DNA of 64,000 bases from Chitinimonas sp036961565 (GTDB taxonomy: Bacteria; Pseudomonadota; Gammaproteobacteria; Burkholderiales; Chitinimonadaceae), in assembly GCF_036961565.1 (NCBI RefSeq), contig NZ_JBAMDD010000021.1, forward strand, positions 1-64,000, read 5' to 3'. The translations under genes and the position numbers were made by a program. Position 1 is the stretch's first letter, and every line of letters starts with the position of its first letter. The notes under the pieces were generated by a model. The model did not search any database, was not told where the DNA came from, and worked only from the letters and a program-made list of their open reading frames with translations. This document shows, in pieces, positions 26,025 through 34,901 of the stretch.

Positions 26025-26407
26025 GCATGCCCTTGCAGCGCATCCTGTATGTGGAGGATGACCCTTCCATCCAGACCGTCGTCAAGCTGGCGCTGGAACT
26101 GGTGGGGGGCTATCAGGTGGAAGTCTGTGACTCGGGTAGGGCGGCCATGGCGGCGCTGCAGCGCTTTCGTCCGCAACTGGCGCTGCTGGATGTCATGATG
26201 CCCGGCATGGATGGCCCAACCACCTTGCAGCACTTGCGCGAACAATTCGGATTTGAACGGCTGCCGGCGATTTTCATGACCGCCAAGGTGCAGCCTGCCG
26301 AGGTGGCGGTGCTCAAGTCTCAGGGCGCCTTGGGCGTGATAGCCAAACCGTTCGACCCCATGACGCTGGGCGGCGAGCTGGAGCGGCTCTGGTCGGGGCA
26401 ACCGTGA
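26021..26407 (+). CDS. Stand-alone receiver (CheY-like) protein
   Basis: 128 residues consisting only of a receiver domain: acidic patch in VEDDP (residues 11-15), phosphoacceptor Asp57 in LLDVMMPGMDG, threonine in FMTAK and lysine in IAKPFDPM. With no output domain it acts as a phosphate shuttle or binds a target protein. It overlaps both neighbours (ATGA with the kinase, TGATG with Hpt), so it belongs to the same phosphorelay. Confidence 0.92.
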   Translation: MSMPLQRILYVEDDPSIQTVVKLALELVGGYQVEVCDSGRAAMAALQRFRPQLALLDVMMPGMDGPTTLQHLREQFGFERLPAIFMTAKVQPAEVAVLKSQGALGVIAKPFDPMTLGGELERLWSGQP

Positions 26408-26730
26408 TGAGCATGACACCTGAAAGGCAGAGGCTGGAAGCGGCGCTGCACACGCTGCGCCTGCAGTTTGCACAGAACCTGGCTGCCGAGGTGGCCAAGG
26501 TGGATGCCCACCTGCTGCGCTGGCAGGCCGGCGATGAAGCGGCGCTGGGGGCGGCGATTGCGCTGGCCCACGGCTTGGCGGGGTCGGGTAGCTTGTTCGG
26601 CCGGCATGATGTGACGGTGGCGGCAAGGGCGCTGGAGCAACTCCTGTGTCATCTGCCCGATGACTGGCGCCTGCAATTGCCGGCCGCCAGGCTGGCCCTG
26701 TTGAAACTGGGCCGGGCGGCGACCGAATAA
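26407..26730 (+). CDS. Histidine phosphotransfer (Hpt) domain protein
   Basis: 107 residues from the ATG at 26407, one base into the receiver gene's stop (TGATG); a GTG one codon earlier is also possible. It is a helical Hpt domain with phosphorylatable histidine in LAHGLAGSGSLFG (about residue 55). It would pass phosphate from the hybrid kinase receiver to the stand-alone REC and/or the LuxR-type regulator. Last gene of the phosphorelay operon. Confidence 0.88.
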   Translation: MSMTPERQRLEAALHTLRLQFAQNLAAEVAKVDAHLLRWQAGDEAALGAAIALAHGLAGSGSLFGRHDVTVAARALEQLLCHLPDDWRLQLPAARLALLKLGRAATE

Positions 26731-26811
26731 CCATGCCTGCGCCGCTTGGGGGCTGCAGCGCTCGGTCTATCTGGCACACTGTGAGTGTCCCGTCCCTGAT
26801 GAGCTGTACGT

Positions 26812-27519
26812 ATGAACACCCCGATTGAACAAGGCGTGCGTTACGACGCCCGCCATGCTGCCGCTTACGACCGCAAGATACGACAGCTGATTCCTGGCTA
26901 CGAGACCTTACATATGCTGTCGGCCCATGTGTTGGCCGAGCAATTGCCTACGCAGGCGCGTATTCTGGTTTCAGGTAGCGGCAGCGGTGAGGAAATCCTG
27001 CGGTATGCCCAGATGAGGGCGGATTGGCTGGTCGATGGGCTGGACCCGAGTTCAGAGATGCATGCCGTGGCGCTGGGCAAATGCCGTGAGGCAGGCATAG
27101 GCCATCGCATCAAGCTGCTGCAGGGGCGCCCCGATAGCCTGGCCTTGGCCGACGGCTACGATGCGGTCACGTCTTTGCTGGTGATGCACTTCCTGCCCGA
27201 TGATGGCAGCAAAGAGCGCTATCTGAACGCACTGGCCACGGCCTTGCGGCCAGGCGGTGTGCTGTTGTTGGCGGATTGGGTAGGGCAGCGCGGCGAGGCC
27301 GAATGTGAGGCGATGTTCAGGGTATGGCGCAGGCAGCAGGACGCCACGCGTGACAGGCCAGATCAGGTTGCACTGGATTTCTCGCACCTGGAACAGCATG
27401 TCTACCCGGTATCGGCCCAGCGTCGCGCGGCGCTGCTGGCACAAGCTGGGCTGACAGCGGGCGCTTGCTACTGGCAGGCCTTGGGTTTGTCGGCCATTGT
27501 CGCGTACAAGCGGGCGTGA
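26812..27519 (+). CDS. Class I SAM-dependent methyltransferase
   Basis: 235 residues with a Rossmann methyltransferase fold. Motif I is seen as ILVSGSGSGEEIL (about residues 51-63), the acidic residue after strand 2 in DGLDPS, and motif IV-like VTSLLVMHFLPDD. The N-terminal 40 residues (YDARHAAAYDRKIRQLIPGYE) resemble the CmoA/UbiE-like group. The substrate is unknown. It lies 81 bases after the Hpt gene; it may share that transcript or have its own promoter. Confidence 0.85.
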   Translation: MNTPIEQGVRYDARHAAAYDRKIRQLIPGYETLHMLSAHVLAEQLPTQARILVSGSGSGEEILRYAQMRADWLVDGLDPSSEMHAVALGKCREAGIGHRIKLLQGRPDSLALADGYDAVTSLLVMHFLPDDGSKERYLNALATALRPGGVLLLADWVGQRGEAECEAMFRVWRRQQDATRDRPDQVALDFSHLEQHVYPVSAQRRAALLAQAGLTAGACYWQALGLSAIVAYKRA

Positions 27520-27550
27520 TCAATATCGCGCAACAAGGTGGCATAGCTTG

Positions 27551-27568
27551 CTAGGTCAGGTGCTTAGC
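27551..27568. promoter_or_regulatory. Degenerate third copy of the CTAGG inverted repeat
   Basis: CTAGGTC-AGGTG-CTTAGC resembles the two sites at 22023 and 22739 but has one extra spacer base and weaker right arm. It lies 75 bases before the SBP gene. It is reported because it recurs in front of the third signalling transcript of this island; it may be chance. Confidence 0.3.
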
Positions 27569-27642
27569 GGGTGGCACCCAGGTAAGGCGCCAGTACCTTT
27601 GCCGCAGGCTCTATAGCGGCTATCACGAACGGAGTGGGCGGT

Positions 27643-28503
27643 ATGTTGCGACATATCCTGTTTGTCTGTCTGTTGGGGCTGGTACTGCCAGGTATGGCGG
27701 ATACCACTGCAGCCAGTACCTATCGGTTTGCGCCCGAATCAGACTATGGCCCCTTTGTGTTCCAGGATAGGGACGGCGTCGTCAAGGGCTTGTCGGTCGA
27801 TTACCTGAACCTGATCGCCGAACGTGGCGGCTTGCGTATCGAAACCCTGGCGGCTGCACCGCTGAGTGCCAACCTGGCACTGGCCAGGCAAGGGCAGGCG
27901 GATATTCTCTCTTCCTTGCGGCCCACCCCTGAGCGGGGTGAATTCCTGCTGTTCACCCCGCCCTATGTGTCGGTGCCTGCCGTCTTGGTGGTGCCGGCAA
28001 ACCGCAGCCTGCCTGTCGGCCTTGCGCAGATGGTGGGACAAAAGGTGGCGGTGGGTACGGGCTATGCAGTGGAGGCCTATGTGCGGCGGCAGTTTCCTGC
28101 CGTGCAGTGGTTGGGGATGCCGGACGATCACCAAGCCCTGCGGGCCATGCAGCGTGGGGAGGTGAGTGGCGTGGTGGCGGACATTGCCAGTATCCGGCAC
28201 CTGCAGGCGCGGCACGGATTCGCTGAACTGGTGGTGGGGCCATCTGTGGGGTTCGATTACCCCTTGAGCATGGCCTATCGCAAGGATATGCCGGAACTGG
28301 GCCGGCTATTGGAGCGGGGCCTAGTGCAGATTACGCCCAGCGAGCGAGAACAGATATACCGGCGCTGGATAGGCGAAGCGCCGACGCCCGACCAAGTCGA
28401 TCTGAACCCGATGCTCTACTACGCTGGCGGGGTGTTCTTTCTGCTGGCGGTAATTCTGGGCGGATGGCATGCCATTGCAGTGCGAAAGTCATCGGGTGGC
28501 TAG
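27643..28503 (+). CDS. Periplasmic solute-binding protein (family 3) with C-terminal membrane anchor
   Basis: 286 residues from the ATG at 27643 (GGAG eight bases upstream). A signal sequence (about 1-22) is followed by an SBP_bac_3 domain (about 28-245) with YGPFVFQDRDGVVKGLSVDY and PERGEFLLFTPPYV, the pattern of BvgS-like venus-flytrap sensors. A C-terminal membrane helix (about 258-276) anchors it. Such domains are usually fused to a kinase; here the kinase is a separate gene overlapping the 3' end. The pair probably forms a split sensor, with this protein detecting an amino-acid-like ligand. Confidence 0.85.
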   Translation: MLRHILFVCLLGLVLPGMADTTAASTYRFAPESDYGPFVFQDRDGVVKGLSVDYLNLIAERGGLRIETLAAAPLSANLALARQGQADILSSLRPTPERGEFLLFTPPYVSVPAVLVVPANRSLPVGLAQMVGQKVAVGTGYAVEAYVRRQFPAVQWLGMPDDHQALRAMQRGEVSGVVADIASIRHLQARHGFAELVVGPSVGFDYPLSMAYRKDMPELGRLLERGLVQITPSEREQIYRRWIGEAPTPDQVDLNPMLYYAGGVFFLLAVILGGWHAIAVRKSSGG

Positions 28504-30487
28504 CTTGACGCACAGATCGCGCCTTGCTTGCAGCATCCTGCTCTGGAGCCTGGCGTGTGGAGTGCTGGCCTGGCTGTCGCTCTATCTATCAAGGCATGGT
28601 GGTGGGGTGGCTAGCCTTTGGTTTGCCAACGCCGTTGCCATCGCCAGCCTGTTGCAGCGGCCCTTGGCTGAGTGGCCAGTGCGTCTGCTGGCGCTTGGCC
28701 TGGTCATCACCCTGGCCAATTTGCTGATGGGCAGCAGCTGGTTGCAGGCACTCTGTTTTGCCCCACCCAACCTGCTGGAGATCGGCGTGGCGGTCTACCT
28801 GTTTCAGCGCCATGTGCAGGCCGGGAGTTGGTCGGATAGCCCTAGTAGCCTGCTACGCTGCTTCCTGGCATGCGGTGTGGTACCCGGCCTGTTCGGCGCC
28901 AGCGCGGGGGCACTGGTGCTGCTGGCTAATGATATCGGACCGTTGGCGAAAGTGTGGTCGACCTGGTATGTCAGCTCGCTGGTGGGGGCGATGACCGTGC
29001 TGCCCCTTTGTCTGCAACTGCGGTTTGCCGGGGCGCCTTTCATACTGGCCGAGGTGGTATCCAGACCCACCCTGGCCTGGCTGTTTGCCTGCCTGAGTTT
29101 TCAGGTGCTGGTGCAGCTCAAGATGCCTTACCCCTTGGTGGCCTTGTTGGCTCCCCTGGTCATTGCTGCGGCCTATCTACCATTTGGCAGCATGGCGTTT
29201 GTGGTGGCGATCTGCGCGATCACCCAGTCGCTGTTGATGGGGCTGGGCGCCATGCCCTTGCCACCTCTGACCGCCGAGTGGCAGCTGCTGCTGGTCTACG
29301 CCACCTTGGCACTCACGTTTATTGTGCCCTTGATACTGGCATCGGCGACCCGCCAGAACAGCCTTCGGCAAATGGCACTGGTCAGGGCAGAGGCTGCGGC
29401 GCACGCGTCGAACCTGCTGCTTGAACAGCACCAGCAACTGCTCGATGAAGCAAGTCGGTTGGCATTGCTGGGTGCTTGGGAGGAAAGCGTCGATGGACAG
29501 TACCACTGGTCCAGGGCGCTGTTTACCTTGCTGGATCAGACGGATAAAACCCCACCAGGCTGGGAGCAACTGCTACCGCGGTTTGAACCTGAGAGCGCGG
29601 CGCTATTGCAGCAGGCGCTGCTGGAGGCACGTACCCAGCAGCGGCCGTGGGATATCGAACTGACCTACCTGGGGCAGGGCGGGCGCAGAGTGCAACTGCG
29701 GCATATAGGCCAAGGGCGTAAGGGCACGGATGGCGTATATCGCTTGTGGGGCGTGGTGCAGGATATTACGGCGCAGCGAGAGCTGGATGAGCTCAAGAAC
29801 CACTTTGTTTCTGCCACCAGCCATGAGTTGCGTACGCCCCTGACTGCCCTGCATGGTGCGCTTGAGATGCTGGCCTATACGCAGGCGAATGCTTTGCCGG
29901 CGCAGGCGGCAGACCTGCTGGAAATTGCCCGGCTAAACAGCAGGCGATTGACGCAGCTGATTCAGACCATACTGGATTTCGAGAAGATCAGGCTGGGCAA
30001 GCTGGAGGTGCAACTGACCAGTGTGGATATGCGCGCGCTGACTTTGGCGGTGGTACACGAGTTGAAGCCCTATGCAGCCGGCTTCGAAGTCCGTTTCGAG
30101 GTGGAGGGGGGCGATGCCCCTGTGTTTGTACGGGCGGATGCCGGCCGAGTGATGCAGATCATGACCAATCTGCTCTCCAATGCAGCCAAGTTCTCGCTGC
30201 AGCACGGGGTGGTCAGCATTGCACTGCACGAAGACGCGAGCGATGTGTACTGGCGGGTAGGCAATGGTGGCGAGCCCATCTCGGCGGAGATGCAACAGCG
30301 CCTGTTCCAACCCTTTAACCAGGGTGATCGCCGCGATGGCCGCCAGCATTATGGTACGGGCCTGGGTTTATCCATCAGCCAGGCGATGGCGCATGCGATG
30401 CAAGGAGAGATTGCCTGCACCAGCGATACGGAGAACGGCACCGTGTTTACGCTGCGGCTGCCGCGACCGGAGATGGAAAAGGCCTGA
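28469..30487 (+). CDS. MASE1-domain sensor histidine kinase
   Basis: 672 residues from the ATG at 28469; a GTG at 28496 or TTG at 28505 would reduce the overlap with the SBP gene and may be the real start. Residues 25-300 are a MASE1 integral membrane sensor with about eight segments. A PAS-like region (about 330-435) precedes HisKA with His452 in ATSHELRTPL and an HATPase (NLLSNAAKFS, GTGLGLSI). There is no receiver. The partner regulator is not adjacent; the LuxR-type regulator or REC protein upstream are candidates. Coupled to the anchored binding protein, it may integrate its signal. Confidence 0.88.
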   Translation: MPLQCESHRVASLTHRSRLACSILLWSLACGVLAWLSLYLSRHGGGVASLWFANAVAIASLLQRPLAEWPVRLLALGLVITLANLLMGSSWLQALCFAPPNLLEIGVAVYLFQRHVQAGSWSDSPSSLLRCFLACGVVPGLFGASAGALVLLANDIGPLAKVWSTWYVSSLVGAMTVLPLCLQLRFAGAPFILAEVVSRPTLAWLFACLSFQVLVQLKMPYPLVALLAPLVIAAAYLPFGSMAFVVAICAITQSLLMGLGAMPLPPLTAEWQLLLVYATLALTFIVPLILASATRQNSLRQMALVRAEAAAHASNLLLEQHQQLLDEASRLALLGAWEESVDGQYHWSRALFTLLDQTDKTPPGWEQLLPRFEPESAALLQQALLEARTQQRPWDIELTYLGQGGRRVQLRHIGQGRKGTDGVYRLWGVVQDITAQRELDELKNHFVSATSHELRTPLTALHGALEMLAYTQANALPAQAADLLEIARLNSRRLTQLIQTILDFEKIRLGKLEVQLTSVDMRALTLAVVHELKPYAAGFEVRFEVEGGDAPVFVRADAGRVMQIMTNLLSNAAKFSLQHGVVSIALHEDASDVYWRVGNGGEPISAEMQQRLFQPFNQGDRRDGRQHYGTGLGLSISQAMAHAMQGEIACTSDTENGTVFTLRLPRPEMEKA

Positions 30488-30496
30488 GAAAAAAAT

Positions 30497-30518
30497 GGGC
30501 CGGCGGTCAGGCCGGCCC
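30497..30518 (-). terminator. Rho-independent terminator for the BON gene transcript
   Basis: GGGCCGGC (30497-30504) and GCCGGCCC (30511-30518) form an 8-base stem with a 6-base loop. Read on the minus strand it is followed by ATTTTTTTCT, a classic terminator. It lies 140 bases after the BON stop, leaving a long 3' untranslated region that contains an inverted repeat GAGTTCA-GT-TGAACTC at 30607-30622. It also ends just after the kinase gene on the other strand. Confidence 0.85.
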
Positions 30519-30658
30519 GGAATGCAGACCGAGAGACGGGCGCTCACGATCTCCAGGGAGAGGTGCCGGGCTGGGTCGCCCCAGACCCGGCGTACTGCGC
30601 GCAAAGGAGTTCAGTTGAACTCGTTACTACCCATGGCTTGCGCCAGGTACTACATCAA

Positions 30659-31006
30659 TCAGTTGGTGGCCGACTTCAGTTGCAGCTTGCTGTCGACGCG
30701 CTTCACGCCGGCGATGGCCGAGGCGACCTGCATGGCCTTGTCAGCAGCTTCAACCTTGTCGACAGTGCCGGTCAGGGTAACAACGCCCTGTACGGTGGTG
30801 ACCTTGACGTCCAGGGCCGACAGGCTCTTTTCGCCCATGATGGCGGCCTTCACCTTGGTGGTGATGGTGGCATCGTCCACATATTGACCGGCTTCAGCGG
30901 CGGGGCCACCTTGGGGGGCTGGTGCTGCGGCTACATCGGCAGCGATAGCGGGGCCAGCGATCAGCATGGCGGCAAGCAGGCCTGGCAGCAGATGACGGTT
31001 TTGCAT
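30659..31006 (-). CDS. Periplasmic BON-domain protein
   Basis: 115 residues from the ATG at 31006 (AAAGGA upstream). A signal peptide of about 22 residues ends in GPAIA. After an Ala/Pro/Gly linker, one BON domain (about 45-112) has the pattern DDATITTKVKAAIM and GVVTLTGTVDK. OsmY and relatives with BON domains sit in the periplasm and protect the envelope under osmotic or membrane stress. A consensus sigma-54 promoter and two GlrR-type boxes precede the gene, and the GlrK-QseG-GlrR genes lie just upstream on the same strand. A strong terminator follows. Confidence 0.9.
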   Translation of the reverse strand: MQNRHLLPGLLAAMLIAGPAIAADVAAAPAPQGGPAAEAGQYVDDATITTKVKAAIMGEKSLSALDVKVTTVQGVVTLTGTVDKVEAADKAMQVASAIAGVKRVDSKLQLKSATN

Positions 31007-31068
31007 GGTGGAATCCTTTCGAGGTGTTGGGAAAGGCAACGCTAACTTGGCGTTACGTTGTCCACTAT

Positions 31069-31084
31069 TGCAATGCCCGTGCCA
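31069..31084 (-). promoter_or_regulatory. Consensus sigma-54 promoter of the BON gene
   Basis: Read on the minus strand the sequence is TGGCACG-GGCA-TTGCA, an exact match to the -24/-12 consensus with GG-N10-GC spacing. Transcription would begin near 31058, about 50 bases before the BON start codon. Sigma-54 requires an enhancer-binding activator, and the neighbouring GlrR is one. Confidence 0.85.
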
Positions 31085-31179
31085 GGTTTTATTACTCCTT
31101 GTATTTCAATGGCTTGCGTTGTTTCATTGCTAGGGCTGGCTGGTTCGGGGATGGCCAGGCCGGCTTGGCTCCCCTTTTC

Positions 31180-31197
31180 TGTCGCTGATAGGCGACG
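31180..31197. promoter_or_regulatory. GlrR-type upstream box 1
   Basis: TGTC-N10-GACG, against the TGTC-N10-GACA motif reported for enterobacterial GlrR; seven of eight fixed bases match. It lies about 122-139 bases upstream of the predicted sigma-54 start site, the usual enhancer distance. The 20-base segment 31180-31199 differs from the second box at two positions only. Confidence 0.7.
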
Positions 31198-31250
31198 CCT
31201 CTTGGCTGCGGTGATCCAAGTGCCTGAAAACACGAGCACCTGGCCTGTCG

Positions 31251-32605
<1,355 letters not shown>

Positions 32606-32609
<4 letters not shown>

Positions 32610-33127
32610 GGCCGGGCTCCTTGGCGTGGTGCGGGCGTCAGGCTGCGCTCTATGGCCTTGAGGGCTTCCAGTTTCTCGTTCAGCTGATCGAGTTTCTTCT
32701 GTTGCTCGCGCTGCAATTGCAGTTGTTTGTCCAATTGTTCCTCCTGCTTGCGCTGTTCGCTCAACTGGCTTAGCAACAATCTGGCCAGGGGCTGCAGTGC
32801 CTGCGCTTCGGCGCGGCTGTCGCGTAGCAGCGCCTCCAGCAGCGTGGTGGCACGGGCGGCATCGTTGCCGTTGCGGTTGTGCAGCAGCAGCAGTGCCAGC
32901 TCCATGCTGGTGGCCGGGCTGGCGGGCGCCACGCCCAGGCGGGCTGCTTCCTTGGCCAGTTCGGCGGCGTTGTACTGCCGCAGGTTGTCGTGATAACCCA
33001 CTGCCAGGCGTACGGCCTGGCTGGCGGGGTCGAGCTCGCGCACGGGTATGCGTACTTCCTTGACCGGCAGGGCACAGGCCGCCAGGACAAGGCAACTCAG
33101 GATTGAGCAAATAGGTTTAGTTTTCAT
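32606..33127 (-). CDS. qseG: QseG-like lipoprotein of the GlrK/GlrR system
   Basis: 173 residues from the ATG at 33127, overlapping the kinase gene by 11 bases. A lipoprotein signal ends in the lipobox LAAC (Cys18). The mature part is helical and ends in a Gln/Lys/Leu-rich coiled coil (about 115-160, EQLDKQLQLQREQQKK). In E. coli QseG sits at the outer membrane and modulates the kinase QseE/GlrK; gene order kinase-lipoprotein-regulator is the same here. Sequence identity to QseG cannot be judged by eye, so the symbol rests mainly on position, size and lipobox. Confidence 0.78.
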
Positions 33128-34538
33128 CGGGTAGTTCGATTCTGAAACAGGTGCCGGGTTCATGCGGCAGCAGCAATACCTGACCGCCGTGGGCCTGCAG
33201 GTATTCCTGGACGATAGAAAGGCCTATGCCGCTGCCGTGACGTGCAGCCGGCGGCTGGTGCTGGCCCTGGTAGAAGGGCTCGAAGATGCGGGGGCGATCC
33301 TGTTCGGCAATGCCGGGGCCTTGGTCGCTGATATCGATCTGTATGTGCTTGCCGCTGCGCCGGAGCGAAAGCCCGATACTGCCGCCCTGGGGGCTGAAGC
33401 GTATGGCGTTGGAGAGCAGATTGCCGAGGGCGATGGCCAGCTTGTCAGCGTCTACCCGTGCGTTCAGCGTGGGGCCGTCTATCTCGGGCTTGAGCTGGCG
33501 GGCCTGCCATTGCAGGCGCTGGGTATCCACCACCTTCTCCAGCAAGGCCCGCAGATCGCAAGGGGCTAGGTTGAGTTGGCGGGCCTCGAAGGCGGCGGCA
33601 TGAAAACGCAGCAGATCTTCTATCTGCTGCTGCAGGGCCACCACATTCTGCGCCAGGATGCCGGCTACCTCGCGCTGCTGCTCGGTCAGGGGCCCGGCGA
33701 TTTCGTCCTCCAGCAGCGCTACGCCCTCACGCAAGGCCGCCAGGGGGGTCTTCAGCTCGTGTGAGATATGGCGCAGGAAGCGCGTTTTGTCAGCATCCAG
33801 CTCTGCCAGGCGCAAGCGCAGCCAGTCCAGCCTCTGGCCCAGTCGGCGCAGGTCGGCGGGGCCACGGATATCGATGGCGCGGTCCAGCTGGTTCTCACCC
33901 AGGCTCAGTATGGCGCCTTCCAGCTGGCGCAGGGGCCGCGCCAGCCACAGGCCGAAGATCAGGGCCAGCAGGATGGCCAGCAGCAGGGCGGCCAGCAGTT
34001 GCCCGCTGAGCCGCAGCCGGCCCTCTTCCAAGCCGCTGAGCAGGTCGGCATTGCGGTGTTCGAGGTCATTGCGCACGGCACCTGCCAACTGGCTGTTGAG
34101 TTGGGCCAGTGCCTTGAATTCGGTGGAAAGCAGGGCCTCATGCCGGCGGGTAGGCTTGGTCGGCTTGGCCAGATAGTCGTCAATGCGTGCCTGCTGCTGG
34201 CGCCAGCGGTTTGCCACCTCCTGGTCAGCCAGCCCGGCTTCCAGCCGTTGCAGCGCGGCCAGGCTGTCGCGCAGGGCTTCGTCATAACGCAGGCGGATAT
34301 TGGGGTCGTCCAGGACCAGGAATTGCCGTGCTGCCCGCTCCATGGTGACGCTGCGTTCGGCCAACAACTGCGCGTCGGCACTCAGCTGCACGGCGTGTGC
34401 GGCGCCGCCCCGGCTCTGCTTGACCAGGGATTCCAGCGTGAGCAGCGCGCTCAGGGAGGCGGCGCCCAGCAAGCCGGCCAGGAGCAGGAAGGCCAGCAGC
34501 AGCAGTTGGCGAAAAGAGGGGCGTAGGCGAGCAAGCAT
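33117..34538 (-). CDS. glrK: Sensor histidine kinase, GlrK/QseE type
   Basis: 473 residues. Membrane segments at about 11-33 and 178-200 enclose a helical periplasmic domain (about 34-177). HAMP, HisKA with His260 in RHISHELKTPL, and HATPase (NLLSNAIRFSPQG, GSGIGLSI) follow. The helical sensor and overall length match GlrK/QseE, which senses envelope stress and, in some enterobacteria, adrenergic signals. First gene of an overlapping three-gene operon with the lipoprotein and GlrR. Confidence 0.9.
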   Translation of the reverse strand: MLARLRPSFRQLLLLAFLLLAGLLGAASLSALLTLESLVKQSRGGAAHAVQLSADAQLLAERSVTMERAARQFLVLDDPNIRLRYDEALRDSLAALQRLEAGLADQEVANRWRQQQARIDDYLAKPTKPTRRHEALLSTEFKALAQLNSQLAGAVRNDLEHRNADLLSGLEEGRLRLSGQLLAALLLAILLALIFGLWLARPLRQLEGAILSLGENQLDRAIDIRGPADLRRLGQRLDWLRLRLAELDADKTRFLRHISHELKTPLAALREGVALLEDEIAGPLTEQQREVAGILAQNVVALQQQIEDLLRFHAAAFEARQLNLAPCDLRALLEKVVDTQRLQWQARQLKPEIDGPTLNARVDADKLAIALGNLLSNAIRFSPQGGSIGLSLRRSGKHIQIDISDQGPGIAEQDRPRIFEPFYQGQHQPPAARHGSGIGLSIVQEYLQAHGGQVLLLPHEPGTCFRIELPDEN

Positions 34539-34901
34539 GGGTTTATGTAGATGGCATGGCCAGCAGGATGATGCCTGCTTCGGCGCGGGAGGGGAAATGC
34601 CATGTCTGTTCCGGGCCAGCGGCTGCCCATGAATAGCAGCGAAGTGGCGTGCGCTTTGCGCGCCATGCTTGAACAGTATTTATGCTTATGTCATATTATG
34701 GTCAGCGAGACCACTTTGAACAGGTAACTGGGTAAGCAAAATGCGCGTGGGGTTGATGCCGGTTATCGGCAGGCTTTGAATGCGCACATTATCTGGTTCT
34801 ATTGTGGTATTGGCAAATAACACCAGTTTGAGGCTGGTGTCTCGTTTGCCGCATTTTTTTGTCCATTTGAGATACCAATGAAAAACCAATCAGGAGGCAT
34901 C
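34539..34901. other. 363-base divergent region between glrK and the LPMO gene
   Basis: No protein gene is supported here. A possible sigma-70 promoter for the LPMO gene is TTGAAC (34669-34674), 17 bases, CATATT (34692-34697), which would leave a leader of about 200 bases. A hairpin lies in that leader (34820-34840). The stretch becomes noticeably AT-rich after 34670. I find no sigma-54 element for glrK. Confidence 0.4.
34820..34840 (+). promoter_or_regulatory. Perfect hairpin in the LPMO leader
   Basis: ACACCAG-TTTGAGG-CTGGTGT: a 7-base perfect stem with a 7-base loop. A T7 run follows 13 bases later (34854-34860). It could be an operator palindrome, or an attenuator-like structure in the leader of the LPMO mRNA. 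Confidence 0.4.

Noticed and set aside
31042..31239. 65-codon frame between BON and glrR genes (minus)
   Set aside because: It covers the sigma-54 promoter and GlrR boxes, has no clear ribosome site and no family resemblance.
32610..33110. N-terminal extension of the GlrR frame
   Set aside because: Arg/Gly/Pro-rich read-through of the QseG-like gene in another frame; receiver homology starts at the ATG at 32609, which has an ATGA overlap.
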